Assembly: GCF_043099315.1 (NCBI RefSeq)
Contig: NZ_CP170746.1
From: Chlorogloeopsis fritschii
Lineage (GTDB): Bacteria; Cyanobacteriota; Cyanobacteriia; Cyanobacteriales; Nostocaceae
DNA length: 64,000 bases
Strand: one strand, 5' to 3'
The notes beneath the pieces are model-generated. The model was given only the letters and a program-made list of their open reading frames with translations, searched no databases and was not told the origin of the DNA. Made by a program: the position numbers and the translations under genes. Below, one piece after another: positions 25,298 through 33,031 of the stretch. Position 1 is the stretch's first letter. Each line of letters starts with the position of its first letter.

Positions 25298-25798
25298 ATG
25301 CTTGAGTTTTTTACGCGTCTGAACGACCACAATTTACCATATCCAGATACGATTCATCCCATCATTGTCCACTTTGTAATTGCGATGGTCTTGTTTGCTT
25401 TTATCTGTGATGTAATTGGCTATTTTACTAGCAATCACCGTCTTTTTGAGGTGAGTTGGTGGAATATGTTTCTCGCTACCATCGCTATTTTCGTCGCTAT
25501 CATTTTTGGGCAATTTGAAGCTGGATTGGCAAAACCTTATGCTCTAGCCAAATCAGTATTGAGTATGCATACATTGATTGGCTGGTCGCTTTCAGGAATA
25601 ATTGCTGCTATTACAGCTTGGCGTTATGTGATTCGCTTGCGCAACCCCTACAGGTTACCGATCGCATATTTGGGAATGGGGTTAGTTTTAGCTGTCATCG
25701 TTGGTATGCAAGTATATCTAGGCGATCAACTTGTTTGGGTGTATGGATTGCATACAGTACCAGTTGTTGAAGCAGTAAAGGATGGTATTTTGCGATGA
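25298..25798 (+). CDS. DUF2231 membrane protein 1
   Basis: 166 residues, four hydrophobic segments. Starts LEFFTRLNDHNLPYPDTIHP followed by IIVHFVIAMVLFAF, the DUF2231 signature with histidines at the membrane edge (HPIIVHF). GGAGAATTCT precedes the ATG. It overlaps the next DUF2231 gene by 4 bp (ATGA). Two such genes immediately upstream of coxBAC suggest an accessory role for the oxidase, perhaps heme or quinol related; that is inference. Confidence 0.8.
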   Translation: MLEFFTRLNDHNLPYPDTIHPIIVHFVIAMVLFAFICDVIGYFTSNHRLFEVSWWNMFLATIAIFVAIIFGQFEAGLAKPYALAKSVLSMHTLIGWSLSGIIAAITAWRYVIRLRNPYRLPIAYLGMGLVLAVIVGMQVYLGDQLVWVYGLHTVPVVEAVKDGILR

Positions 25799-26400
25799 AC
25801 TCTGAACTGATTGAGCAATTAAAAGTACAATTAGGTGCAAATGGATTGCCTTACTCTCTTCCCATTCATCCCAACCTAGTTCACCTCACCTTGGGGCTGT
25901 TCATTATTGGAATTTTCTTTGATATTGTCGGTGTATTTTTCCCCTTGGAGAAATGGGTATTCAAGTTTTTAGCAATCCCTGTTGAACGTGCCAACTTCTT
26001 TGATGTTGGCTGGTACAATATGCTCGCTTCAGCCATTATCACCTTTTTTACAGTTGGTGCAGGCTTTTACGAAATCATGCTGGCAGAAGCACCACTAGAT
26101 GTTAAGAGCGCCTGGGGAATGCAGGCAATGGAAACAATGCTCTGGCATGGTGTAGGTGGTGTTTTACTCTTAGCGCTGATTGTCGGGATGACAGTTTGGC
26201 GTGGATTCCAACGCTTCCTTTGGCGCAAACACGAAGATAGACAAGTACAGATGAGCTATCTATTTGTGGGAGTGGCAATCATGGCTGTAATGTATGTGCA
26301 CGGCACATTGGGAGCGCAACTAGCTGCCGAGTTTGGGGTACACAATACCGCCGATCAATTGCTGCGAGTAGGCAGAGATTTGAACGCAATGCTCAAATAA
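25795..26400 (+). CDS. DUF2231 membrane protein 2
   Basis: 201 residues, four transmembrane segments, paralogue of the preceding gene (LPYSLPIHPNLVHLTLGLFI). Conserved histidines in the first helix and in LWHGVGGVLL and YVHGTLGAQL could ligate heme. Translationally coupled to its upstream neighbour; a tandem-repeat spacer separates it from coxB. Confidence 0.8.
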   Translation: MNSELIEQLKVQLGANGLPYSLPIHPNLVHLTLGLFIIGIFFDIVGVFFPLEKWVFKFLAIPVERANFFDVGWYNMLASAIITFFTVGAGFYEIMLAEAPLDVKSAWGMQAMETMLWHGVGGVLLLALIVGMTVWRGFQRFLWRKHEDRQVQMSYLFVGVAIMAVMYVHGTLGAQLAAEFGVHNTADQLLRVGRDLNAMLK

Positions 26401-26402
26401 CC

Positions 26403-26465
26403 GAAAACAGTTAACAGTCAACAGTGAACTACTGATAACTGATAACTGGTAACTGATAACTGAAT
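26403..26465 (+). repeat. AACTGATAACTG tandem repeat spacer
   Basis: CAGTTAACAGTCAACAGTG and ACTGATAACTGATAACTGG units between DUF2231 and coxB; another heptamer-type array inside an operon. Confidence 0.55.
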
Positions 26466-26473
26466 TTGTTGCT

Positions 26474-27460
26474 ATGAAAATCCAGAAATTATTAAAGATT
26501 TTGACATTGATTACGAGTGCGATCGCGCTCACTACAACTAGTCTCTGGATCGGGAAGCAGGCTTACTCTTGGCTACCTCCAGAAGCTGCGGCTGAATCTC
26601 GACTAGTTGATGACTTGTTTAGCTTCTTGGTAACTCTAGGTGCATTCATCTTTTTGGGAGTCACCGGAACGCTAATGTATTCTATTATTTTCCATCGGGC
26701 GAAAAAGGGCGAGATTTGCGATGGCCCTCCTATTGAGGGTAATGTGACATTAGAAGTTGTCTGGACAGCAATCCCAATTCTACTCGTGTTTTGGATTGCC
26801 GGTTACAGCTACCAAATCTACGAACAAATGGGAATTCAAGGGCCAAATCATCTAATGCACTTGCATATGCCGATGGGAATGGAATCAGCTTATGCGGAAC
26901 CAATAGAGGACAAGGGAACAAGGAGACAAGGAGACAAGGGGAATATTTTGGATAGTTTCTCTGCGTCTTTTGAAGTCGCGTCAAATTCAGAGCCTGTAGA
27001 ACAAATAGATGTCCTTGCTAAACAATGGGCTTGGGTTTTCCATTACCCAGAAAAAAATGTCACCAGTACCGAACTACACTTACCTAGCGATCGCAGAGTA
27101 CGTTTGGCATTGCAATCAGAGGATGTTCTACACGGCTTCTACGTTCCTGCCTTTCGACTCAAGCAAGATATAGTTCCTAACGAAACTATTAACTTTGAAT
27201 TCACCCCAATTCGCTCTGGCAAATACCGACTCACAGATTCCCAATATAGCGGTACATACTTTGCAACCATGCAAGCGGATGTAGTGGTTGAATCACCAGA
27301 AGATTATCATCAATGGCTTGCCAAAGCTGCAACTCACAAACCATCTCCTGCATCCAATCAAGCCGCTTCTGAGTATGCCCAAGTAGTCAATCAATCATTC
27401 CCAACAGGCTGGGCGACAGTTGCCCCAGCAGAACCTCCTGTGGTTAATTATCCTGGTTAA
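26474..27460 (+). CDS. coxB: Heme-copper oxidase subunit II lacking the CuA site (ARTO/cox3 type)
   Basis: 328 residues: N-terminal hydrophobic helix, two transmembrane helices (about 48-72 and 95-115), then a periplasmic cupredoxin domain. H220 (VLHGFYVPAFRLKQ) is kept, but the CuA loop reads L-T-D255-S-Q-Y-S259-G-T-Y-F263-A-T-M, so both cysteines and the second histidine of the C-x3-C-x3-H motif are replaced. It cannot bind CuA and probably accepts electrons from quinol, as proposed for cyanobacterial ARTO. Residues about 144-165 are encoded by an intruding ACAAGGGA repeat in the extramembrane linker. Confidence 0.9.
   Translation: MKIQKLLKILTLITSAIALTTTSLWIGKQAYSWLPPEAAAESRLVDDLFSFLVTLGAFIFLGVTGTLMYSIIFHRAKKGEICDGPPIEGNVTLEVVWTAIPILLVFWIAGYSYQIYEQMGIQGPNHLMHLHMPMGMESAYAEPIEDKGTRRQGDKGNILDSFSASFEVASNSEPVEQIDVLAKQWAWVFHYPEKNVTSTELHLPSDRRVRLALQSEDVLHGFYVPAFRLKQDIVPNETINFEFTPIRSGKYRLTDSQYSGTYFATMQADVVVESPEDYHQWLAKAATHKPSPASNQAASEYAQVVNQSFPTGWATVAPAEPPVVNYPG
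26905..26970 (+). repeat. GACAAGGGA repeat embedded in coxB
   Basis: AGGACAAGGGAACAAGGAGACAAGGAGACAAGGGG followed by the inverted-like TTCTCTGCGTCTTTTGAAG. The same kind of sequence is normally intergenic; here it is in frame and lengthens the protein. Confidence 0.6.
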
Positions 27461-27474
27461 AAGGAAACAAAGCG

Positions 27475-29139
27475 ATGACGAACATTTCTATCGAAAGCAT
27501 CGGTATCGCCAATGAGCAATCTCATCACGATATTCCAGACAATTGGAAGCGATACTTTAGCTTTAGCACCGATCACAAAGTCATTGGCATTCAGTACCTG
27601 GTGACTTCGTTCATATTCTTTCTTGTCGGTGGCATCTTTGCAATGGTGATTCGGGGAGAGTTAATGACCCCTGAATCAGATCTAGTTGATCGCACCATTT
27701 ATAATGGTATGTTCACCATGCACGGCACAGTCATGCTGTTCCTGTGGACATTCCCGTCATTGGTTGGTCTTGCTAATTACCTCGTACCACTGATGATTGG
27801 CGCACGCGACATGGCTTTTCCTCGCCTCAACGCTGCCGCCTTTTGGATGGTGCCTGTAGTGGGAATTCTCTTAATGGCAAGCTTTTTTGTGCCTGGCGGC
27901 CCGGCACAAGCTGGCTGGTGGTCTTATCCTCCAGTCAGTCTGCAAAACCCCACAGGTAACTTGATTAACGGACAAGTAATTTGGCTGTTGGCGGTGGCAA
28001 TATCCGGTGTCTCTTCGATTATGGGGGCAGTAAACTTTGTTACCACCATTGTCAAGATGCGCGCACCAGGCATGAGCTTTTTCCGGATGCCTCTGTTTGT
28101 TTGGGCAGTGTTTAGTGCTCAGATTATCCAACTTTTTGGACTACCTGCACTGACAGCAGGCGCGGTGATGCTGCTACTCGATCTCACAGTTGGCACAGGC
28201 TTTTTCGATCCAGCCAACGGTGGAAATCCAGTCATGTTCCAGCATTACTTCTGGTTCTACTCCCACCCTGCCGTTTATGTGATTATTCTGCCTATATTTG
28301 GCATTTTCTCGGAAATTTTCCCAGTTTATGCCCGCAAACCCCTATTTGGTTATAAAGTAGTTGCCGTATCGTCACTCTTGATTGCCGTAGTCAGTGCGAT
28401 CGTTTGGGTACACCATATGTACGTCAGCGGTACTCCTGGCTGGATGCGGATGATTTTCATGTTGACAACGATGTTGGTATCCGTACCGACTGGGATTAAA
28501 GTCTTTGCTTGGGTGGCGACGATTTGGGGCGGTAGAATGCGCTTAACCACACCGATGCTATTTGCTCTCGGTGGATTGGTATTATTTGTCTTCGCTGGTA
28601 TCGTAGGTATAATGCTTTCTTCCGTGCCTGTCGATGTTCACGTTAACAATACCTACTTTGTAGTTGGTCACTTTCACTACGTTCTTTACGGAACCGTGAC
28701 GATGGGAATGTATGCCGCCATCTACCATTGGTTCCCAAAAATGACTGGACGGATGTACTACGAAGGCTTGGGCAAACTGCACTTCTGGTTAGCATTCATC
28801 GGTACTAACCTCAACTTCTTCCCCATGCATCCATTAGGATTGCAGGGTATGTTGCGTCGAGTCGCTTCCTACGCACCAGACGCAGGATATGAATTCTGGA
28901 ATATTGTTGCTAGTGTTGGTGCATTCTTGTTGGGAATGTCCACACTGCCCTTTATTCTCAATATGATTGGAGCTTGGACAATTGGTGAGAAAGCACCAGA
29001 TAATCCTTGGCAGGCAATTGGATTAGAATGGGAAGTCTCTTCACCACCTCCAGTAGAGAACTTTGAAGAAATTCCCGTTGTTGTCAGCGAACCCTATGGT
29101 TATGGAAAATCCGAACCACTGACAGCTAAAACTCACTAG
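27475..29139 (+). CDS. coxA: Heme-copper oxidase subunit I, A2-type
   Basis: 554 residues, twelve transmembrane helices. Heme and CuB ligands are in MHGTVMLFLWTFP, HPAVYVIILP, WVHHMYVSGTPGW and VGHFHYVLYG; the Tyr of the His-Tyr crosslink is present. The motif FYSHPAVYV carries YS in place of the D-channel glutamate of HPEVY, which defines A2-type oxidases. GGAAACAAAGCG precedes the ATG, 14 bp after coxB. Together with the CuA-less subunit II this is the cox3/ARTO oxidase, whose relatives are expressed in heterocysts and consume oxygen. Confidence 0.95.
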   Translation: MTNISIESIGIANEQSHHDIPDNWKRYFSFSTDHKVIGIQYLVTSFIFFLVGGIFAMVIRGELMTPESDLVDRTIYNGMFTMHGTVMLFLWTFPSLVGLANYLVPLMIGARDMAFPRLNAAAFWMVPVVGILLMASFFVPGGPAQAGWWSYPPVSLQNPTGNLINGQVIWLLAVAISGVSSIMGAVNFVTTIVKMRAPGMSFFRMPLFVWAVFSAQIIQLFGLPALTAGAVMLLLDLTVGTGFFDPANGGNPVMFQHYFWFYSHPAVYVIILPIFGIFSEIFPVYARKPLFGYKVVAVSSLLIAVVSAIVWVHHMYVSGTPGWMRMIFMLTTMLVSVPTGIKVFAWVATIWGGRMRLTTPMLFALGGLVLFVFAGIVGIMLSSVPVDVHVNNTYFVVGHFHYVLYGTVTMGMYAAIYHWFPKMTGRMYYEGLGKLHFWLAFIGTNLNFFPMHPLGLQGMLRRVASYAPDAGYEFWNIVASVGAFLLGMSTLPFILNMIGAWTIGEKAPDNPWQAIGLEWEVSSPPPVENFEEIPVVVSEPYGYGKSEPLTAKTH

Positions 29140-29179
29140 CTTACTATTTGCATACTGAATATCTTGCACCATTCTCAAT

Positions 29180-29345
29180 AGCCGTAAGGTGGGCACTGTC
29201 CCCAAGGTAAAAATAAGGGTTTGAGGAAAGTTAAGCAGTGCCCACCCTACAAAAATTACTTAGCGCTATTTTCTCTTTTTTTTCTTCGTGTCCTTTGTGT
29301 CCTTTGTGGTAGCCTGCGGCAAGCCGCTAACGCGTCTACATTAAA
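29180..29345. repeat. Palindromic GGTGGGCACTG element and associated repeats between coxA and coxC
   Basis: AAGGTGGGCACTGTCCCC near 29187 is inverted as GCAGTGCCCACCCTAC near 29236. It is followed by TGTCCTTTGTGTCCTTTGTG and GCGGCAAGCCGCTAACGCG, sequence types commonly repeated in Nostocales intergenic regions. They place a structured spacer of about 250 bp within the cox operon. Confidence 0.5.
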
Positions 29346-29394
29346 TAAATTCGTGCACCACTTTTCACAACCCTTAACAAGGAGAACTTCACTA

Positions 29395-29997
29395 ATGGAC
29401 AGTTATATCATTTCGGAGGATTTGCAGCTACATCAAACAGAGCATAGCCACGACGAAGAAGGCAACAAAATGTTTGGCTTCATTGTCTTCTTGCTGTCTG
29501 AAAGTGTAATTTTCCTCAGCTTTTTTGCAGGATACATTGTCTACAAAACCACAACTCCCAATTGGTTGCCGCCCGGTGTTGAAGGGCTAGAAGTTGTAGC
29601 ACCTGCAATTAATACAGCAGTTCTCGTTGCCAGTAGCTTTGTAATTTACTTTGCAGAACGCGCTCTCCAACGCCATAATCTCTGGGGTTTTCGCCTGTAT
29701 TTGTTGGCGACTATGGCTATGGGCAGTTACTTTTTGTTTGGGCAAGCAGTTGAATGGAATAGCCTCGAATTTAGCTTAACTTCCGGTGCTTTCGGCGGGA
29801 TGTTTTATCTACTCACTGGCTTCCACGGTTTGCACGTTCTTACTGGTATCTTGTTGCAGCTAATTATTTTTGTGCGTTCTTTCATTCCAGGTAACTACGA
29901 TTCTGGACACTTTGGGGTAAATGCCACTTCCTTATTCTGGCACTTTGTTGATGTGATCTGGATTATTTTGTTTGTTCTTCTCTACGTTTGGCAGTAA
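29395..29997 (+). CDS. coxC: Heme-copper oxidase subunit III
   Basis: 200 residues, five transmembrane helices. Start chosen at ATG 29395 (MDSYIISEDLQLHQ) behind AAGGAGAAC; the frame is open further upstream, but that part is repeat sequence. Conserved stretches are EEGNKMFGFIVFLLSESVIF, FLLTGFHGLH-type YLLTGFHGLHVLTG and WHFVDVIWIILF. Completes coxBAC. Confidence 0.93.
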   Translation: MDSYIISEDLQLHQTEHSHDEEGNKMFGFIVFLLSESVIFLSFFAGYIVYKTTTPNWLPPGVEGLEVVAPAINTAVLVASSFVIYFAERALQRHNLWGFRLYLLATMAMGSYFLFGQAVEWNSLEFSLTSGAFGGMFYLLTGFHGLHVLTGILLQLIIFVRSFIPGNYDSGHFGVNATSLFWHFVDVIWIILFVLLYVWQ

Positions 29998-30030
29998 ACG
30001 CAAGCTCATTGAGAAATCTCTGTGATACAG

Positions 30031-30090
30031 AATAGGCGATCGCACTTGTTTTCTTCAGTGTCTTCTTTAGGATAGTGCGATCGCTTTTGA
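30031..30090. terminator. HIP1-containing inverted repeat after coxC
   Basis: GGCGATCGCACTT and AGTGCGATCGCTT form an inverted repeat around a 26-nt loop, downstream of coxC and convergent with the next gene. Possible terminator. Confidence 0.4.
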
Positions 30091-30096
30091 ATTATT

Positions 30097-30201
30097 CTAT
30101 TCTTCACTCCAAGCACTTAAAAATTCCACCTGATTTCGCATATCCTCTGCTGACTTAGCTGTAATTAATTTCAGAAGGCGGTACAAACGAATAAGGCTCA
30201 T
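30097..30201 (-). CDS. Small ORF downstream of DUF433 gene (34 aa)
   Basis: MSLIRLYRLLKLITAKSAED and a charged tail ending FLSAWSEE. The ATG lies 3 bp beyond the stop of the DUF433 gene, suggesting coupling. DUF433 antitoxins usually precede a PIN-like DUF5615 toxin; this ORF is too short and does not match one. Either a small protein or a remnant. Confidence 0.3.
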   Translation of the reverse strand: MSLIRLYRLLKLITAKSAEDMRNQVEFLSAWSEE

Positions 30202-30203
30202 TT

Positions 30204-30497
30204 TTAAATCTGAGACTTCTTTACATGTAGTGCTGCTAACCGCTCATACTCCGCTTTTTCTTCTGCCAAATCAGCCTCAATTTCCTCTCGGTTTGCGTGA
30301 TAGTACGTCAGTGCTGCATAAACTTGTACTAGTGTTAGATGATCCTTATCAGCAGCAATTTCTTCTGCACTGTAACCTTGCTTGTACAAAGCAGCTATAC
30401 GGCGTACTGATGTACCTGTCCCTGCAATAATAGGACGCCCACCACGTAGTTTAGGATCTCTTGTAATCAGCGTGCCAATATCAGTGATAGTTGCCAA
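30204..30497 (-). CDS. DUF433 family antitoxin-like protein
   Basis: About 97 residues. Start set at TTG 30497, placed 6 nt after GAGGAGA and giving MATITDIGTLITRDPKLRGG; the frame extends upstream to 30593 without a good start. GGRPIIAGTGTSVRRIAALYKQG and a helix-turn-helix-like YSAEEIAADKDHLTLVQVYAALTYYHANREEIEADL are the DUF433 signature. Usually the antitoxin of a PIN-like pair; the cognate toxin seems missing. Confidence 0.75.
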   Translation of the reverse strand: MATITDIGTLITRDPKLRGGRPIIAGTGTSVRRIAALYKQGYSAEEIAADKDHLTLVQVYAALTYYHANREEIEADLAEEKAEYERLAALHVKKSQI

Positions 30498-30602
30498 AAT
30501 CTTTCTCCTCAGATATCTCACCTTTACATGGTCTAGGCTAGCATTTGTCTTAATATTATGAGAGCGATCGCTGTTTCTTCGGAGCCGATCCACTCAAAAA
30601 AC

Positions 30603-30635
30603 AGATCCCCGACTTCTCACCAAAGTTGGGGATCT
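30603..30635. repeat. CCCCGACTTCT-type palindrome, copy 3
   Basis: AGATCCCCGACTTCT, short loop, AAGTTGGGGATCT. It sits between divergent genes, so it is not acting as a simple terminator here. Confidence 0.6.
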
Positions 30636-30655
30636 AAAAAGCGCATTTTAGTTAT

Positions 30656-31225
30656 ATGAACCGAGTAACAATGATGGAACCTGCAAGCGCTACAAACGGA
30701 TGGGTTAACACAATCGATTCTAAAAATCCAGAAGTCATTGCCAAAGCATCTCGCATCATAGCAAATAATATTTATTGCACTTTATCTACTTGTTGTGCAG
30801 ATGGTTCTCCTTGGGTATCGCCTTTGTTTTTTGCCTATGATGATAACTTGAATATCTATTGGAGTTCGGCAATCGTATCAAAGCATTCGCAGAACATATA
30901 CAACAATGGCAGAGTCGCGATCGCTATTTTTAATTCGAGCGTTTCAGAAGGCACACCAGAAGGATTGTATTTGTATGGAACTGCATCTGAACTAAAGCGA
31001 GAAGAAACAGAAAAAGTGATGAAGCTACTTGTAAATCGGGCAAGAAGACAAGTGAATCGAACAATAGCAGATTATTTAGATGATTCACCCCGCAGGATTT
31101 ATCAATTTCAACCTCAAGAAGTTTGGGTAAGTGGCGATCGCTTGCCTATTGATAATAGCAATGTATTAGTTGACACAAAAACTCAGGTAAATTTGTTAGA
31201 ATTGCGAAACTCAAAATTGATTTAA
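30656..31225 (+). CDS. Pyridoxamine 5'-phosphate oxidase family protein
   Basis: 189 residues with a split-barrel flavin-binding domain: ARIIANNIYCTLST-like core, GSPWVSPLFFAYDDNLNIYW and SKHSQNIYNNGRVAIAIFNS. Family members bind FMN or F420 or heme-type cofactors; the substrate is not predictable. Start codon ATG 30656; a second ATG at 30671 is possible. Confidence 0.8.
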   Translation: MNRVTMMEPASATNGWVNTIDSKNPEVIAKASRIIANNIYCTLSTCCADGSPWVSPLFFAYDDNLNIYWSSAIVSKHSQNIYNNGRVAIAIFNSSVSEGTPEGLYLYGTASELKREETEKVMKLLVNRARRQVNRTIADYLDDSPRRIYQFQPQEVWVSGDRLPIDNSNVLVDTKTQVNLLELRNSKLI

Positions 31226-31324
31226 CCCATATTAATTAAAGATTGCAGCGCTATAAAAGCCCAATCTGTTAGCTGTACGTCGGATAACTGAGAAACCGAA
31301 GTAACTTCAGCCCTCAATCACTCA

Positions 31325-31555
31325 TTGAGTGTGAGCCAGATTGATAGCTACTATTCCATTAGTCAGATGCGATCGCTACAGCAATGGTATAGTCTAACGC
31401 CTATGACAGGTTTCTTGACAAAAGATGCCAAGGCACAGTTTGGTAGACTGGTTGGTTTAGCCATAGCGCCAGATGGTTCGCTGTTATTCGCCGACGATAC
31501 TAATGGCGTAATTTATCGCGTGTCCTACACAGGTACAAAACCATCGCCTCGTTAG
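31325..31555 (+). pseudogene. PQQ-dependent sugar dehydrogenase, C-terminal fragment
   Basis: The last 50 residues, GFLTKDAKAQFGRLVGLAIAPD then GSLLFADDTNGVIYRVSY, are the C-terminus of sorbosone/aldose sugar dehydrogenases, which are normally over 400 residues. The part before residue 28 is unrelated. A relic. Confidence 0.6.
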
Positions 31556-31800
31556 CGATCGCAGCAAAATTACTTCACTCTCTACTCATGCAATTCTAGA
31601 TTCTAGTCACTTTTTAATCACATTTACTTTCAACACTAAATATATAGCAGTTCTAAATGATTAGTGAGATATTGTGTTTGAATTATCTTTCTTTAGGTCT
31701 GATCTAATGATGTTTGTCACAAAAATTTTACAACTCAAATAGGATTGCTATACATACAATTTGTCCTCTACTAATTAATCACTACTTGAAAAAGGGAGGG

Positions 31801-32158
31801 ATGATTATGGCAGGTCTTATTCTTACCTGGTTAGTCACTGCTGTGAGCTTTTTGATTATTTCTAGACTACCATTTTTGGGAATTGAAATAGATGGATTTG
31901 GCAAAGCAGCAATTACTGCCATAGTTTTTGGTATTCTTAATGCTATTTTGCTGCCAATTCTCACTTTTGTTCTTACCATTCATTATCCTAACCATAGGAT
32001 TGTTTTTCTTTATTTTAAATGCCATCATTTTTGGCTTGGCAGCTGCGCTCGTACCAGGATTTAGGTTACGTTATGGATTTTGGAGTGCTTTATTAGGTTC
32101 AATCGCCCTAGCAATTATTAACTCAATTCTGCTGAGATTGGTAGCTCAATTTGCTTGA
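31801..32158 (+). pseudogene. Phage holin family 4 (YvlD-like) membrane protein, frameshifted
   Basis: From ATG 31801 (GGGAGGG upstream) the frame encodes AGLILTWLVTAVSFLIISRL and FGILNAILLPILTF. The homology then continues in the next frame (LPFIILTIGLFFFILNAIIF to LLRLVAQFA, stop 32158). The shift lies at about 31970-31972 and is equivalent to loss of two bases. A single sequencing error could also cause it. Intact, it would be a four-helix membrane protein of about 118 residues. Confidence 0.7.
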
Positions 32159-32203
32159 ACAAAAGTAATATTTCTAGCAATTTTATAATTAAAAATTTCA
32201 AGT

Positions 32204-33019
32204 ATGATGAAATCATTTTTTTTACGACCAATTATTTGGTTTTTCACAGGTATTTTATTAGTATCTACCCTGTTTGCTTGTCAACCTCAACAGGTAGCAG
32301 AGACGCCCACAACAAACACTACAGCTACTCCCATACAAACGACTGCACCTGTTACAGATACGCGTCCCATTGCTTTTTTAGATCGCCAACTTAGTGCAAA
32401 TCCTGCCCAGTTGCCACCATTACCTTATCCCTATAACGCCCTAGAGAAAGCTATTGATGCAGAAACAATGAAACTGCATCATGACAGACATCATGCAACT
32501 TATGTCGAGAATCTCAATAATGCCTTAAACCAGTATCCTCAACTGCAAGATCGAAGCGTAGAAGCATTGCTGCGCGATCTCAATAGTGTACCTGAAGATA
32601 TCCGCACAACAGTACGCAACAATGGCGGCGGTCACCTTAACCATACAATATTCTGGCAAATTATGAGTCCTCAAGGTGGCGTAGAACCAACAGGAGAAAT
32701 TGCCCAAGAAATTAACCAAACCTTTGGCAGTTTTGAGGAATTTAGAAAACAGTTTAATGAAGCGGGAGGCGATCGCTTTGGTAGTGGTTGGGTTTGGCTA
32801 GTGCGCAATCCTCAAGGACAGTTGCAAATTACAAGTACACCTAATCAAGATAGCCCAATTACGGAAGGTTCTTATCCAATTATGGGTAATGATGTTTGGG
32901 AACATGCCTATTACCTCAGATACCAAAATCGCCGCGCTGAATATTTGAATAATTGGTGGAACGTCGTCAATTGGCAAGAAATCAATAGACGCGCCCAAGC
33001 TTCACGTCAACAGAGTTAA
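32204..33019 (+). CDS. sodA: Mn/Fe-type superoxide dismutase with lipoprotein signal
   Basis: 271 residues. The N-terminus has a hydrophobic helix and lipobox LLVSTLFAC, then a 50-residue Thr/Pro-rich linker before the SOD domain. Metal ligands are in MKLHHDRHHATYV, GGGHLNHTIFWQIM and GNDVWEHAYY. NNALNQYPQL and the GGHLNHTIFW..MSPQGG pattern favour manganese. Membrane-anchored Mn-SOD is known in Anabaena. It detoxifies superoxide at the membrane. The flavoprotein gene 13 bp downstream is probably cotranscribed. Confidence 0.9.
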   Translation: MMKSFFLRPIIWFFTGILLVSTLFACQPQQVAETPTTNTTATPIQTTAPVTDTRPIAFLDRQLSANPAQLPPLPYPYNALEKAIDAETMKLHHDRHHATYVENLNNALNQYPQLQDRSVEALLRDLNSVPEDIRTTVRNNGGGHLNHTIFWQIMSPQGGVEPTGEIAQEINQTFGSFEEFRKQFNEAGGDRFGSGWVWLVRNPQGQLQITSTPNQDSPITEGSYPIMGNDVWEHAYYLRYQNRRAEYLNNWWNVVNWQEINRRAQASRQQS

Positions 33020-33031
33020 AAAAGGTGGCTT

